Position numbers and translations under genes: made by a program | Source of the DNA: Candidatus Brevundimonas phytovorans | GTDB lineage: Bacteria; Pseudomonadota; Alphaproteobacteria; Caulobacterales; Caulobacteraceae | Length of the DNA: 64,000 nt | Assembly (NCBI GenBank): GCA_029203145.1 | Contig: CP119309.1 | Location: 126,501 to 190,500 of the forward strand | Reading direction: 5' to 3' | Part shown: positions 43,423-50,049 of the stretch, piece after piece | How positions within the stretch are numbered: position 1 is the stretch's first letter | Layout of the letters: each line of letters opens with the position of its first letter | Notes under the pieces: model-generated | Databases searched by the model: none | Seen by the model: the letters and a program-made list of their open reading frames with translations, nothing else | What the model was told of the DNA's origin: nothing

Positions 43423-44012
43423 TGATGATGTTGCGTATGCGATGGTTCGATCTGGGGGTCTGTGCGGGCGTCCTGCTGCTGGCCCAGCCGGCGCTCAGCG
43501 AGCCCGTCTCGCCCTTCGACAGCCTGGCGCCCATGTCCGATGAAGATCTGGGCGACATGAGGGGCGGCTTCCTGACAGCGGGGGGCATCAGCTTCGACTT
43601 CGGCGCCGTGGTGCGTACCTACGTCAACGGCCAGTTGGCCCTGGAGACGCGGCTGACCTGGACGCCGACGGGGCCGGTGACAGAACAGGTCACGGGCTCG
43701 CTGCCCGGATGGACCCCGCTGACGCCGGGTCAAATCGGCGGACTGGACCTGTCGGGCCTGTCCCCCGGATCGAGCGGGCTGGTCCTGAGCGATGCGAACG
43801 GCACGACGGCCCTGGTCCACAATGTCCTCAACGGTCAGTTGCAGAACCTGGTGGTGAACGCCGCAGACAATCGCGACATTCGACAGGATATGCAGGTGAT
43901 GCTGGCCCTGCCGAATTTCGACACCATGCAGCAGGACTTCTCGGTGGCGCGACTGGGGTCGCAGATCTTCCAGGATATCGACTGGGGCGGGATTCGCGCT
44001 ACCGGCCCCTGA
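43422..44012 (+). CDS. Secreted protein with embedded double-glycine leader (FapE position)
   Basis: A 196-residue protein beginning MMMLRMRW; start 43422 or 43428. Sec signal at about 1-26 (ALSE). Directly after it comes PMSDEDLGDMRGG|F: M38 at -12, S39 -11, D42 -8, L43 -7, M46 -4 and G48/G49, a textbook leader for C39 peptidases. The rest is beta-rich with ISFDFGAVVRTYVNGQLALE and an amyloid-like C-terminal LVHNVLNGQLQNLVVNAADN. It overlaps the C39 gene, so protease and substrate are coupled. It is tentatively a FapE equivalent. No known domain. Confidence 0.75.
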   Translation: MMMLRMRWFDLGVCAGVLLLAQPALSEPVSPFDSLAPMSDEDLGDMRGGFLTAGGISFDFGAVVRTYVNGQLALETRLTWTPTGPVTEQVTGSLPGWTPLTPGQIGGLDLSGLSPGSSGLVLSDANGTTALVHNVLNGQLQNLVVNAADNRDIRQDMQVMLALPNFDTMQQDFSVARLGSQIFQDIDWGGIRATGP

Positions 44013-44131
44013 TCCGGCGAACCTGGCCGACCGGCGACGAGGGAGCGGAAGTCCCCCTCTGGAACTGGATGGAGTTCGCGTCGTTTTACCTTTCGTTAAC
44101 AGGATGCGTTAGGGCCCGGGGAGGGGCGAAA

Positions 44132-44953
44132 ATGCATACGGGCTTTTCCCACGCGGGTGATGTGGACGCCGCGCGCCGCTTGCGCGTGACGGCGCCCGTG
44201 TCCGTTGGGTTGCGGCGTCCCGCCCGACCGCCCGCCGACATCGCCGCCCTGAGGGTGCTGGGCGCAGCGGCCACCCTGAGCGAGGACGAGCGCAATCTGG
44301 TGCGCAAGCTCTGCCTCTATCGCGAATCCATTCCCGCAGGGGCGGAGTTCGCGCGCGAGGGCGAGGCCGCTCCGCCACGTCTGATCGTCAGCGGCTGGGC
44401 CTGCCGACAGCACGCCTTGCCCGACGGGCGGCGTCAGATCTTCGGCTTCCTGATGGCCGGGGACGCGATCGGCCTGGGCCTGAAGGCGCGGCCCCTGGAC
44501 GAGGTGTCGACGGTCGCGGTGACGCGGGTCGAATGCGTCGACGCCCTGATGCTGCGCGAGATCCTGGCGATCCAGGACGGCCGACATGCCGGATTGCAGA
44601 AGGCGCTGGCGGCCGTGCGGCGCCAGGAGGAGGCCTGCCTGCTGGATCATCTGGTGCGCCTGGGGCGTCAGTCCGCGCATGAACGAACGGCCCACTTCCT
44701 GCTGGAGTGGCGACAGAGATGCCGGCTGGCCGGGCTTGCCGACGGCGAGCGCCTGCCCATGCCGCTGACCCAGGAGGTCCTGTCCGACGCCCTGGGGTTG
44801 AGCATTGTTCACCTCAATCGAACCTTGCAACACATGAAGCGTGAACATCTCATCGAGATGAAGCGAGGTTGGGTCGAGCTTATGGACGTGTCGCGCTTGA
44901 AGTTTGTTTGCGATTATCAATCGCGATACCGCGTGAGCGATTTGTCGGACTGA
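44132..44953 (+). CDS. Crp/Fnr-family transcriptional regulator
   Basis: A 273-residue regulator. A cyclic-nucleotide-like beta-roll (about residues 50-160: GAEFAREGEAAPPRLIVSGW and GRRQIFGFLMAGDAIGLG) is followed by a helical hinge and the HTH_Crp domain MPLTQEVLSDALGLSIVHLN(RTLQHMKREHLI). It lacks the cysteine cluster of Fnr, so oxygen sensing by an iron-sulfur cluster is unlikely. The start ATG 44132 has GAGGGG before it; a much longer frame from 43709 covers the previous gene. Being inside the Fap-like cluster, it probably controls it. No ligand can be named. Confidence 0.85.
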   Translation: MHTGFSHAGDVDAARRLRVTAPVSVGLRRPARPPADIAALRVLGAAATLSEDERNLVRKLCLYRESIPAGAEFAREGEAAPPRLIVSGWACRQHALPDGRRQIFGFLMAGDAIGLGLKARPLDEVSTVAVTRVECVDALMLREILAIQDGRHAGLQKALAAVRRQEEACLLDHLVRLGRQSAHERTAHFLLEWRQRCRLAGLADGERLPMPLTQEVLSDALGLSIVHLNRTLQHMKREHLIEMKRGWVELMDVSRLKFVCDYQSRYRVSDLSD

Positions 44954-45049
44954 TCGTTTCGGTTCGAATTATCCTGAAATTATTATCAATAAGCAATGTG
45001 ACGGCGTTTTTTACGTGTTTGTCTGACCTGGTTAGCAAGGGAGGCTGGC

Positions 45050-46366
45050 GTGTACTTTCGAAAAGCCATTCATTTGTTGAGCGTCTCTTCCCTCGCGATC
45101 ACCTTTGTCTGCCTCTCCGAGGGCAGGGTGCAGGCGCAGGAGGAAGACCCCGCCGCGCGGCTGGCGCGGCTGGAGGCCCTGGTGGCGGCGCAGAGCCAGC
45201 GCCTGAACGACCAGGAAGCCCTGCTGGCGCGTCAGGCGGAACTGCTCGAGGCCCAGTCGCGCCGGATCGACGACCGTTGGCGCGTGGACGCCCCTGGCGC
45301 CCAGACGGCCGCCCTGGCGCCCGCGGCGGGGCCCCTGGCCTTGTCCGGCGCGACGGTGCTGGACCCCGAGGGGCTGGAGGCCTGGCGGGCCGGTCAGGAT
45401 ACCGGGGCGGGCACCGGCATTCAGGCCCCCCCGCCGCCGACCCTGGTCCAGCGCGGCCTGCAACTGTCGGCCATCCCGGAAGAAGTCGCAGTGCTGAGCC
45501 CCAAGGGCCAGGCGAGCTTTGACATCTCCGCCGAATATACGCGCTCCTCGGCCAACCGGCTGGTCTTCCGCGGCGTGGAGATCGTGCCGGGACTGCAGAT
45601 CGGCGTCATCGAGGCCAGCGAAGCGGACCGCGACACCCTCGGGGCCACGATCTCGGGGCGATACGGGATCACCGACCGCATCGAGGTGGATGCGCGCATC
45701 CCCTATCTGAAGCGCAGCGACACGATCACGACAGTCCAGCAACGCGATGAGGCCGTATCGCGCACCATCGACTTGAAGGGCGACGGCATCGGCGATGTCG
45801 AGGCGGGCATCCGTTATCAGATCAATGGCGGCGAGAAGGGGCGGCCCATCTTCGTGGCCGGCCTGCGCGCCAAGAGCGACACCGGCGAGGGGCCGTTCGA
45901 TATCCCGCGGGACGAATTCGGGGTGGCCAGCCGGCTGGCGACCGGGTCCGGCTTCTGGGGCATCGAGCCCAGCATCAGCATGCTCTACCCCAGCGATCCG
46001 GCAGTCATCTTCGCGAGTCTGAGCTACTTCGCCCACCTGCCCAAGGATATCGACCGGGTCGAGGGGGATGTTCGGGTGGGGCGGGTCGATCCTGGCGACT
46101 CGATCGGCCTGGGCATCGGTTTCGCCTTCTCGCTGAACCCGCGCTTCTCCTACTCGCTGGGCTACAAGCACAACTATATCCGGCCGACCGAGACCGAGCT
46201 GAACGACACGGTCCAGAAGTCCAAGTCGCTCCAAGTCGGCGCCCTGACCTTTGGCCTGTCCTATCGCGTGACCGAACGGTTCTCGCTGAACGGCAACTTC
46301 GAGTTCGGCGTCACCGAGGATGCGCCGGACATGCGGTTCGTGCTGCGGGTGCCGATCCTGTTCTAG
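45050..46366 (+). CDS. FapF-like outer-membrane beta-barrel protein with N-terminal coiled coil
   Basis: A 438-residue protein with GTG start, ribosome site GGGAGG, and a signal peptide (1-30, VQAQ). The coiled coil has hydrophobic residues at exact 7-residue spacing: L38, V45, L52, L59, L66, I73. A flexible Pro/Ala/Gly linker (about 80-135) is followed by a beta-barrel of about 290 residues (SFDISAEYTRSSANRLVFRG, GRYGITDRIEVDARIPYLKR, ending RVPILF) with C-terminal Phe. Signal plus trimeric coil plus linker plus barrel is the layout of Pseudomonas FapF, the pore that exports amyloid subunits. It is the last gene of the cluster, as fapF is in Pseudomonas. Confidence 0.82.
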   Translation: MYFRKAIHLLSVSSLAITFVCLSEGRVQAQEEDPAARLARLEALVAAQSQRLNDQEALLARQAELLEAQSRRIDDRWRVDAPGAQTAALAPAAGPLALSGATVLDPEGLEAWRAGQDTGAGTGIQAPPPPTLVQRGLQLSAIPEEVAVLSPKGQASFDISAEYTRSSANRLVFRGVEIVPGLQIGVIEASEADRDTLGATISGRYGITDRIEVDARIPYLKRSDTITTVQQRDEAVSRTIDLKGDGIGDVEAGIRYQINGGEKGRPIFVAGLRAKSDTGEGPFDIPRDEFGVASRLATGSGFWGIEPSISMLYPSDPAVIFASLSYFAHLPKDIDRVEGDVRVGRVDPGDSIGLGIGFAFSLNPRFSYSLGYKHNYIRPTETELNDTVQKSKSLQVGALTFGLSYRVTERFSLNGNFEFGVTEDAPDMRFVLRVPILF

Positions 46367-46379
46367 AGTCGGGCGGCGT

Positions 46380-46736
46380 CTAGCGCTGAATCTCGACGAG
46401 GGCGCGGGCGGTGGTCAGAAGCGCTTCGCGCTGACGCGCCGCCATGCGGCCGTAGAGGTCCGACAACTCCAGCATGGCTTCGGCGGGCTCCCGGGCGGCG
46501 GACGTATCCTGCTGGTAGAAGTCGGTGATCTTGCAGTTCAGGGCGGCTGCAGCCTTGGCCAGGGTGGAGGCGGCGACGCGGTTCTGACCCTTTTCGTATT
46601 TCTGGACCTGCTGGAAGGTCACGCCGAGCGCGGTCGCCAGATCGACCTGGGTCATGCGGTTCTGTACGCGGAGCTGCTTCAGCCGCGCGCCGACCTCTGC
46701 ATCGATCGGATTGCGGATGTTCCGTTGACTGTCCAT
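46380..46736 (-). CDS. XRE-family HTH transcriptional regulator
   Basis: A 118-residue protein. N-terminal HTH_3 at about 15-70: ARLKQLRVQNRMTQVDLATA followed by LGVTFQQVQKYEKGQNRVAA, then a helical C-terminal part (AREPAEAMLELSDLYGRMAA). It is a cytosolic DNA-binding protein of the SinR/CI type common in alphaproteobacteria. The target is not known. Its 3' end faces the FapF-like gene 13 bases away, with no terminator between, so read-through antisense is possible. The start at 46736 is canonical. Confidence 0.88.
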   Translation of the reverse strand: MDSQRNIRNPIDAEVGARLKQLRVQNRMTQVDLATALGVTFQQVQKYEKGQNRVAASTLAKAAAALNCKITDFYQQDTSAAREPAEAMLELSDLYGRMAARQREALLTTARALVEIQR

Positions 46737-46764
46737 CGTCTTCCCCTGGGGCGCCGAGCCTGCC

Positions 46765-47169
46765 CTATAGCCTAGCCTTTCGAGGCCTCAGAAGGCTAGC
46801 AGCACATAGCGTGCCGATCACGCCGATATTCCACACATAATAGGCCGAGACATAGGCCCAGTTGTCGAGGTCCAGACGATGGATGAAGACATAGTGGGTC
46901 GCCAGGATGAGGCATTGAAAGCCTGCCGCGACGGCCATCCACAGGCGGGGCGACCGCAGGGCCCCGTACAACAGGAACAGGAAGACACATCCGTCCGCGA
47001 TGATGGCGGGCCACGGCGGCGTCTTGAAGTCAAAGGGCGTCAGCGCCGAAAGGACCCAGGCCAGGGCCAGAACGGCCGCCGTGCCGCGCTCCCAGCCGCC
47101 GCCGCGGACCAGGGCGAGCACGCCGGCCAGAACCAATAGGGAAAGCGTGAAGATATAGATGGGGGACAT
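46765..47169 (-). CDS. Small polytopic membrane protein, unknown
   Basis: A 134-residue protein with about four to five helices (IFTLSLLVLAGVLALVRGGG, TAAVLALAWVLSALTPF, AIIADGCVFLFLLYGALR, MAVAAGFQCLILATHYVFI and VWNIGVIGTLCAASLL), ending with a basic tail RPRKARL. I do not recognise a family. It is 28 bases upstream of the XRE gene and 27 bases downstream of the gene at 47197, all minus strand, so it may be part of one transcript. Confidence 0.65.
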   Translation of the reverse strand: MSPIYIFTLSLLVLAGVLALVRGGGWERGTAAVLALAWVLSALTPFDFKTPPWPAIIADGCVFLFLLYGALRSPRLWMAVAAGFQCLILATHYVFIHRLDLDNWAYVSAYYVWNIGVIGTLCAASLLRPRKARL

Positions 47170-47196
47170 GGCGATACCACGTCACCCATCCCTCAT

Positions 47197-47553
47197 TCAG
47201 CCTACACGTTCAACCAGGCTGAGGCGCGTTTCGCGCGGCACCGGGTCGTCCGACTTGTCGAGGCCGCCCATGCGGATGGCGCGGAAGCGGGTCTTGTCCT
47301 TGACCTCAGCCAGGGCTTCGTGAAGCTCGACCATGGCTTTCTGAGCGGCGACCTGGGCCGCCATGGAGCGGGCGAGGGCGTCGAATACGGGCTGGCCGAC
47401 GGTCGAGGACAGGCCGGCGTCCTTGCGTCCGCGCGTCAAGGCCTGGGCCAGTCGGGCCAGGCGGTCGATGGACTGGTCATGGCCGTCTTCGGCGCGCTGC
47501 AAGGCGCGTTGGATCCGGGCGGCGATGAGGGCCGCTTGTTCAGTTCTTTTCAT
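47197..47553 (-). CDS. Hypothetical helical protein
   Basis: A 118-residue soluble protein, mostly helical: RTEQAALIAARIQRALQRAE and LARSMAAQVAAQKAMVELHE, with a charged tail ending RETRLSLVERVG. No signal, no membrane helix, no known domain. It may be a small phage-like or regulatory helical protein (guess). The start ATG 47553 follows AGGAAGCGACCCCC. Upstream by 32 bases is the end of the LuxR-frame coding block. Confidence 0.6.
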   Translation of the reverse strand: MKRTEQAALIAARIQRALQRAEDGHDQSIDRLARLAQALTRGRKDAGLSSTVGQPVFDALARSMAAQVAAQKAMVELHEALAEVKDKTRFRAIRMGGLDKSDDPVPRETRLSLVERVG

Positions 47554-47585
47554 GGGGGTCGCTTCCTGGGTGAGGCGAGCGCGCG

Positions 47586-48248
47586 TCAGCCGCCGTACCG
47601 CAAGTCCTGCAGCAGGAAGGCGAACTGCTCGGCGCCCGCGATGGCTGTCACGATCCAGACGGCTGCGGCGGCGACGCCGAAGACGACAAGGAGGCTTCCG
47701 AGACGCCCGAGTCCGATGTGGTCGGACAGAAGCTCGCGTCCAGCATGGCTGCCGTGATGTAGGCGAGTTCCGTCACTACGCCGCCCGCGGTCAGAAACGC
47801 GGCCTGCTTGCGCGTTCCCTCGATCAGGTGGTGCACCATCCGACGCTTGGTGTCGGAGGTCGCCATTCCCTGAAGAATGACTTCCATTTCGCGCCAGCTG
47901 ATCTGCGGAAGCGTATCGTCCATCTGGGTCATGGGGGGTCCTTTCAGCCTCCCCATCCAGCGCCTCGACCGGCGATGGCGCTATTGAGACCCTTTCATAT
48001 TGGGAGGCGTTCGGAATGCCCTCGCGGGCCACCAGAGCCAGGGCGGCGGCCACGCGGCTGTCGACGTTCAGCTTCCTGGCGGCGTTTTCGCAATGACGAT
48101 CCACGGTGCCGGGCTTGATGCCCAACTCGCGCGCGATCTGCTTGGAGTTGAAGTGCGAATGGACCAGACGGAGGCATTGACGCTCTCTCTCGGTCAGCAT
48201 CGTCACCTGTTGCACAACTTCCATTCCCCGGACGGCGGAGCCTGTCAC
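47586..48248 (-). CDS. LuxR-type HTH protein with C-terminal membrane helix (frame conflict inside)
   Basis: This 220-residue frame starts with a LuxR/GerE DNA-binding domain: LTERERQCLRLVHSHFNSKQ, then IARELGIKPGTVDRHCENAA. It ends with one membrane helix (GSLLVVFGVAAAAVWIVTAI). Such HTH-plus-TM proteins are common in Caulobacterales. Between about 47932 and 47710 another frame is the real coding one by third-position GC, so the single long frame may be an artefact of a frameshift joining two genes. Possible starts are GTG 48248, ATG 48224 and ATG 48200; the last puts the HTH right at the N-terminus. Its target is unknown. Confidence 0.6.
   Translation of the reverse strand: MTGSAVRGMEVVQQVTMLTERERQCLRLVHSHFNSKQIARELGIKPGTVDRHCENAARKLNVDSRVAAALALVAREGIPNASQYERVSIAPSPVEALDGEAERTPHDPDGRYASADQLARNGSHSSGNGDLRHQASDGAPPDRGNAQAGRVSDRGRRSDGTRLHHGSHAGRELLSDHIGLGRLGSLLVVFGVAAAAVWIVTAIAGAEQFAFLLQDLRYGG
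47648..47932 (-). CDS. Small protein overlapping the LuxR-type gene in another frame
   Basis: A 94-residue frame from ATG 47932 with AAAGGA upstream. The first 75 residues look genuinely coding (SWREMEVILQGMATSDTKRR and GTRKQAAFLTAGGVVTELAY) with high third-position GC. The last about 19 residues are Ser/Pro-rich, and there the coding signal moves to the overlapping frame, which supplies a membrane helix. The intact product may thus be a membrane-anchored protein of about 115 residues made by a frameshift, or damaged here. No known domain. Confidence 0.5.
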   Translation of the reverse strand: MTQMDDTLPQISWREMEVILQGMATSDTKRRMVHHLIEGTRKQAAFLTAGGVVTELAYITAAMLDASFCPTTSDSGVSEASLSSSASPPQPSGS

Positions 48249-48518
48249 CCCCTTAAAATGTGACGCAGGCCCGCGTCGAGGGCAAGGGGCCAGGCGGAGC
48301 GGCTGCGCGGCCCCGTGCCGGAGGGCGGGGTGCGACTTCTCGACGAAGAATTCTGATCTAGGCGCGCGGGCCGATTGGCTTTAGCAAAGACGTGAACGAG
48401 GCGGGGCCGTGGACATTTCGAACGTCTGCCGCCCCGCTTTTGTATGAACGGATGAGGCTCGTGCGGTCGGGGGGACGTGTTCCGACGGGGTGGGCCGAGT
48501 GCAGTTGGAACGTTGAAT

Positions 48519-49784
48519 ATGAACCGAATATTCGCCTACCTCATCATCGGCGCCATGATTTTGGGCGTGCTGGTCGGCTGGGGGATCAACCAGACCCTCG
48601 ACGCTGATCAGGCGGCGGCGGCGGCCAAGAATCTGTCGCTGATCACCGACGTCTTCCTGCGCCTGATCAAGATGATCATCGCCCCTCTGGTCTTCACGAC
48701 CCTGGTGGCGGGCATTGCTCACATGGAAGATGCGGCCTCGGTGGGTCGTATCGGCGTCAAGACCATGACCTGGTTCATCGGCGCTTCGGTCGTGTCGCTG
48801 CTGCTGGGTCTGCTGATGGTTCAACTGCTGCAACCGGGCGCGGGCATGCATCTGCCGCAGGCGGCGCTGGCGACGGCTCCGGCCGCCTCGACCGACGCCT
48901 TCTCGCTGCACGGCTTCGTGACGCACCTGGTGCCGACGTCGATCTTTGACGCCATGGCCAAGAACGAGATCCTGCAGATTGTGGTCTTCTCGCTGTTCGT
49001 GGGCACGGCGGTCGCCGCCCTCGACGACAAGGCCCCGGCGGTGCTGAACCTGGTCGAACAGGCCGCGTCGATCATGCTCAAGGTCACTGAGTTCGTGATG
49101 AAGCTGGCCCCGCTGGCCATCTTCGCGGCCCTGGCCTCGACCATCGCCACGCAAGGCCTGGAGATGCTGGCCGTCTACGCCAAGTTCGTGCTCGGCTTCT
49201 ACGGCTCGATGGGCATCCTGTGGGGCTTGCTGTTCCTGGCCGCCGCTGCGGTGCTGGGCCGTCGCGTCCTGCCGCTGTTCAAGGTGATCCGCACCCCGGC
49301 CCTGCTGGCCTTCTCGACCGCCAGCTCGGAAGCCGCCTATCCGCGCATCCTCGACGCTCTGCCGACGGTGGGCGTGCGCCGCCGCATCGTCAGCTTCGTC
49401 CTGCCGCTGGGTTACTCGTTCAACCTCGACGGCTCGATGCTCTACTGCACCTTCGCCACCATGTTCATCATGCAGGCGCACGGCGTGCACCTCAGCGTCT
49501 CGCAGCAGGTCTTCATGCTGCTGCTGCTGATGGTGACGTCCAAGGGCATCGCCGGCATCCCGCGCGCCTCGCTGGTGGTCATCATGGCCACCCTGACCTA
49601 CTTCGGGCTGCCGGAAGCCTGGATCGCCATCGTCCTCGGCGTCGACCACCTGCTCGACATGGGCCGCTCGGCCACCAACGTGGTCGGCAACTCCGTCGCC
49701 GCCGCCGTGGTCGCCAAGTGGGAAGGCGAACTGGACGACATCCCGGAGGGCGGGCCGGAAGCGCCCCAGACGGCCGCCGCCTAA
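48519..49784 (+). CDS. Dicarboxylate/amino-acid:cation symporter (DAACS family)
   Basis: A 421-residue transporter of the GltP/DctA family. ATG 48519 gives MNRIFAYLIIGAMILGVLVG as the first helix. Substrate and cation sites are visible: AFSTASSEAAYPRI (serine-rich hairpin), YSFNLDGSMLYCTFATMFI (NxDGT-like motif) and MGRSATNVVGNSVAAAVVAKW in the last helix. It imports glutamate, aspartate or C4-dicarboxylates with H+ or Na+; the exact substrate is uncertain. It is a stand-alone gene between the LuxR-type gene (divergent) and a strong terminator. Confidence 0.93.
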   Translation: MNRIFAYLIIGAMILGVLVGWGINQTLDADQAAAAAKNLSLITDVFLRLIKMIIAPLVFTTLVAGIAHMEDAASVGRIGVKTMTWFIGASVVSLLLGLLMVQLLQPGAGMHLPQAALATAPAASTDAFSLHGFVTHLVPTSIFDAMAKNEILQIVVFSLFVGTAVAALDDKAPAVLNLVEQAASIMLKVTEFVMKLAPLAIFAALASTIATQGLEMLAVYAKFVLGFYGSMGILWGLLFLAAAAVLGRRVLPLFKVIRTPALLAFSTASSEAAYPRILDALPTVGVRRRIVSFVLPLGYSFNLDGSMLYCTFATMFIMQAHGVHLSVSQQVFMLLLLMVTSKGIAGIPRASLVVIMATLTYFGLPEAWIAIVLGVDHLLDMGRSATNVVGNSVAAAVVAKWEGELDDIPEGGPEAPQTAAA

Positions 49785-49804
49785 GGCGTCAGCCGCACTC
49801 AATG

Positions 49805-49837
49805 AAAAGGCCGCCGCAGTGATGGGGCGGCCTTTTT
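49805..49837 (+). terminator. Rho-independent terminator of the symporter gene
   Basis: AAAAGGCCGCC (49805-49815) and GGCGGCCTTTTT (49826-49836) form an 11-bp stem ending in a T run, 21 bases after the stop codon. Confidence 0.85.
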
Positions 49838-49875
49838 GCTGTGCGGAAGGGTAACTGTGGGCTGCACCCCTTCGC

Positions 49876-49990
49876 CCGCTCATCCCCGCGGAGGCGGGGA
49901 CCCAGTAGGAGCGCCGGTGTGAGCGCTATCCATTGAGCGAAGCGCCTTGAAGCCAAAGCACTGGGTCCCCGCCTCCGCGGGGATGAGCGG
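49876..49990. repeat. Long intergenic inverted repeat, type CCGCTCATCCC
   Basis: The 31-bp arms (49876-49906 and 49960-49990) are perfect reverse complements, starting CCGCTCATCCCCGCGG and ending CCAGT. The 53-base centre is not paired. Each arm also folds into a hairpin around GCGGAGGC. It lies between the convergent symporter and M14 peptidase genes and belongs to the same type as 21832-21863. Confidence 0.9.
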
Positions 49991-50049
49991 ATATACTCGG
50001 GGCGCTTGCGGGAAGGCTGGCGGCGGTCCGAAGACCGCCGCCATTAGTC

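Noticed and set aside
43709..44131. Long N-terminal extension of the Crp/Fnr regulator
   Set aside because: It overlaps the previous gene in another frame and is Arg/Gly-rich; a good ribosome site precedes 44132.
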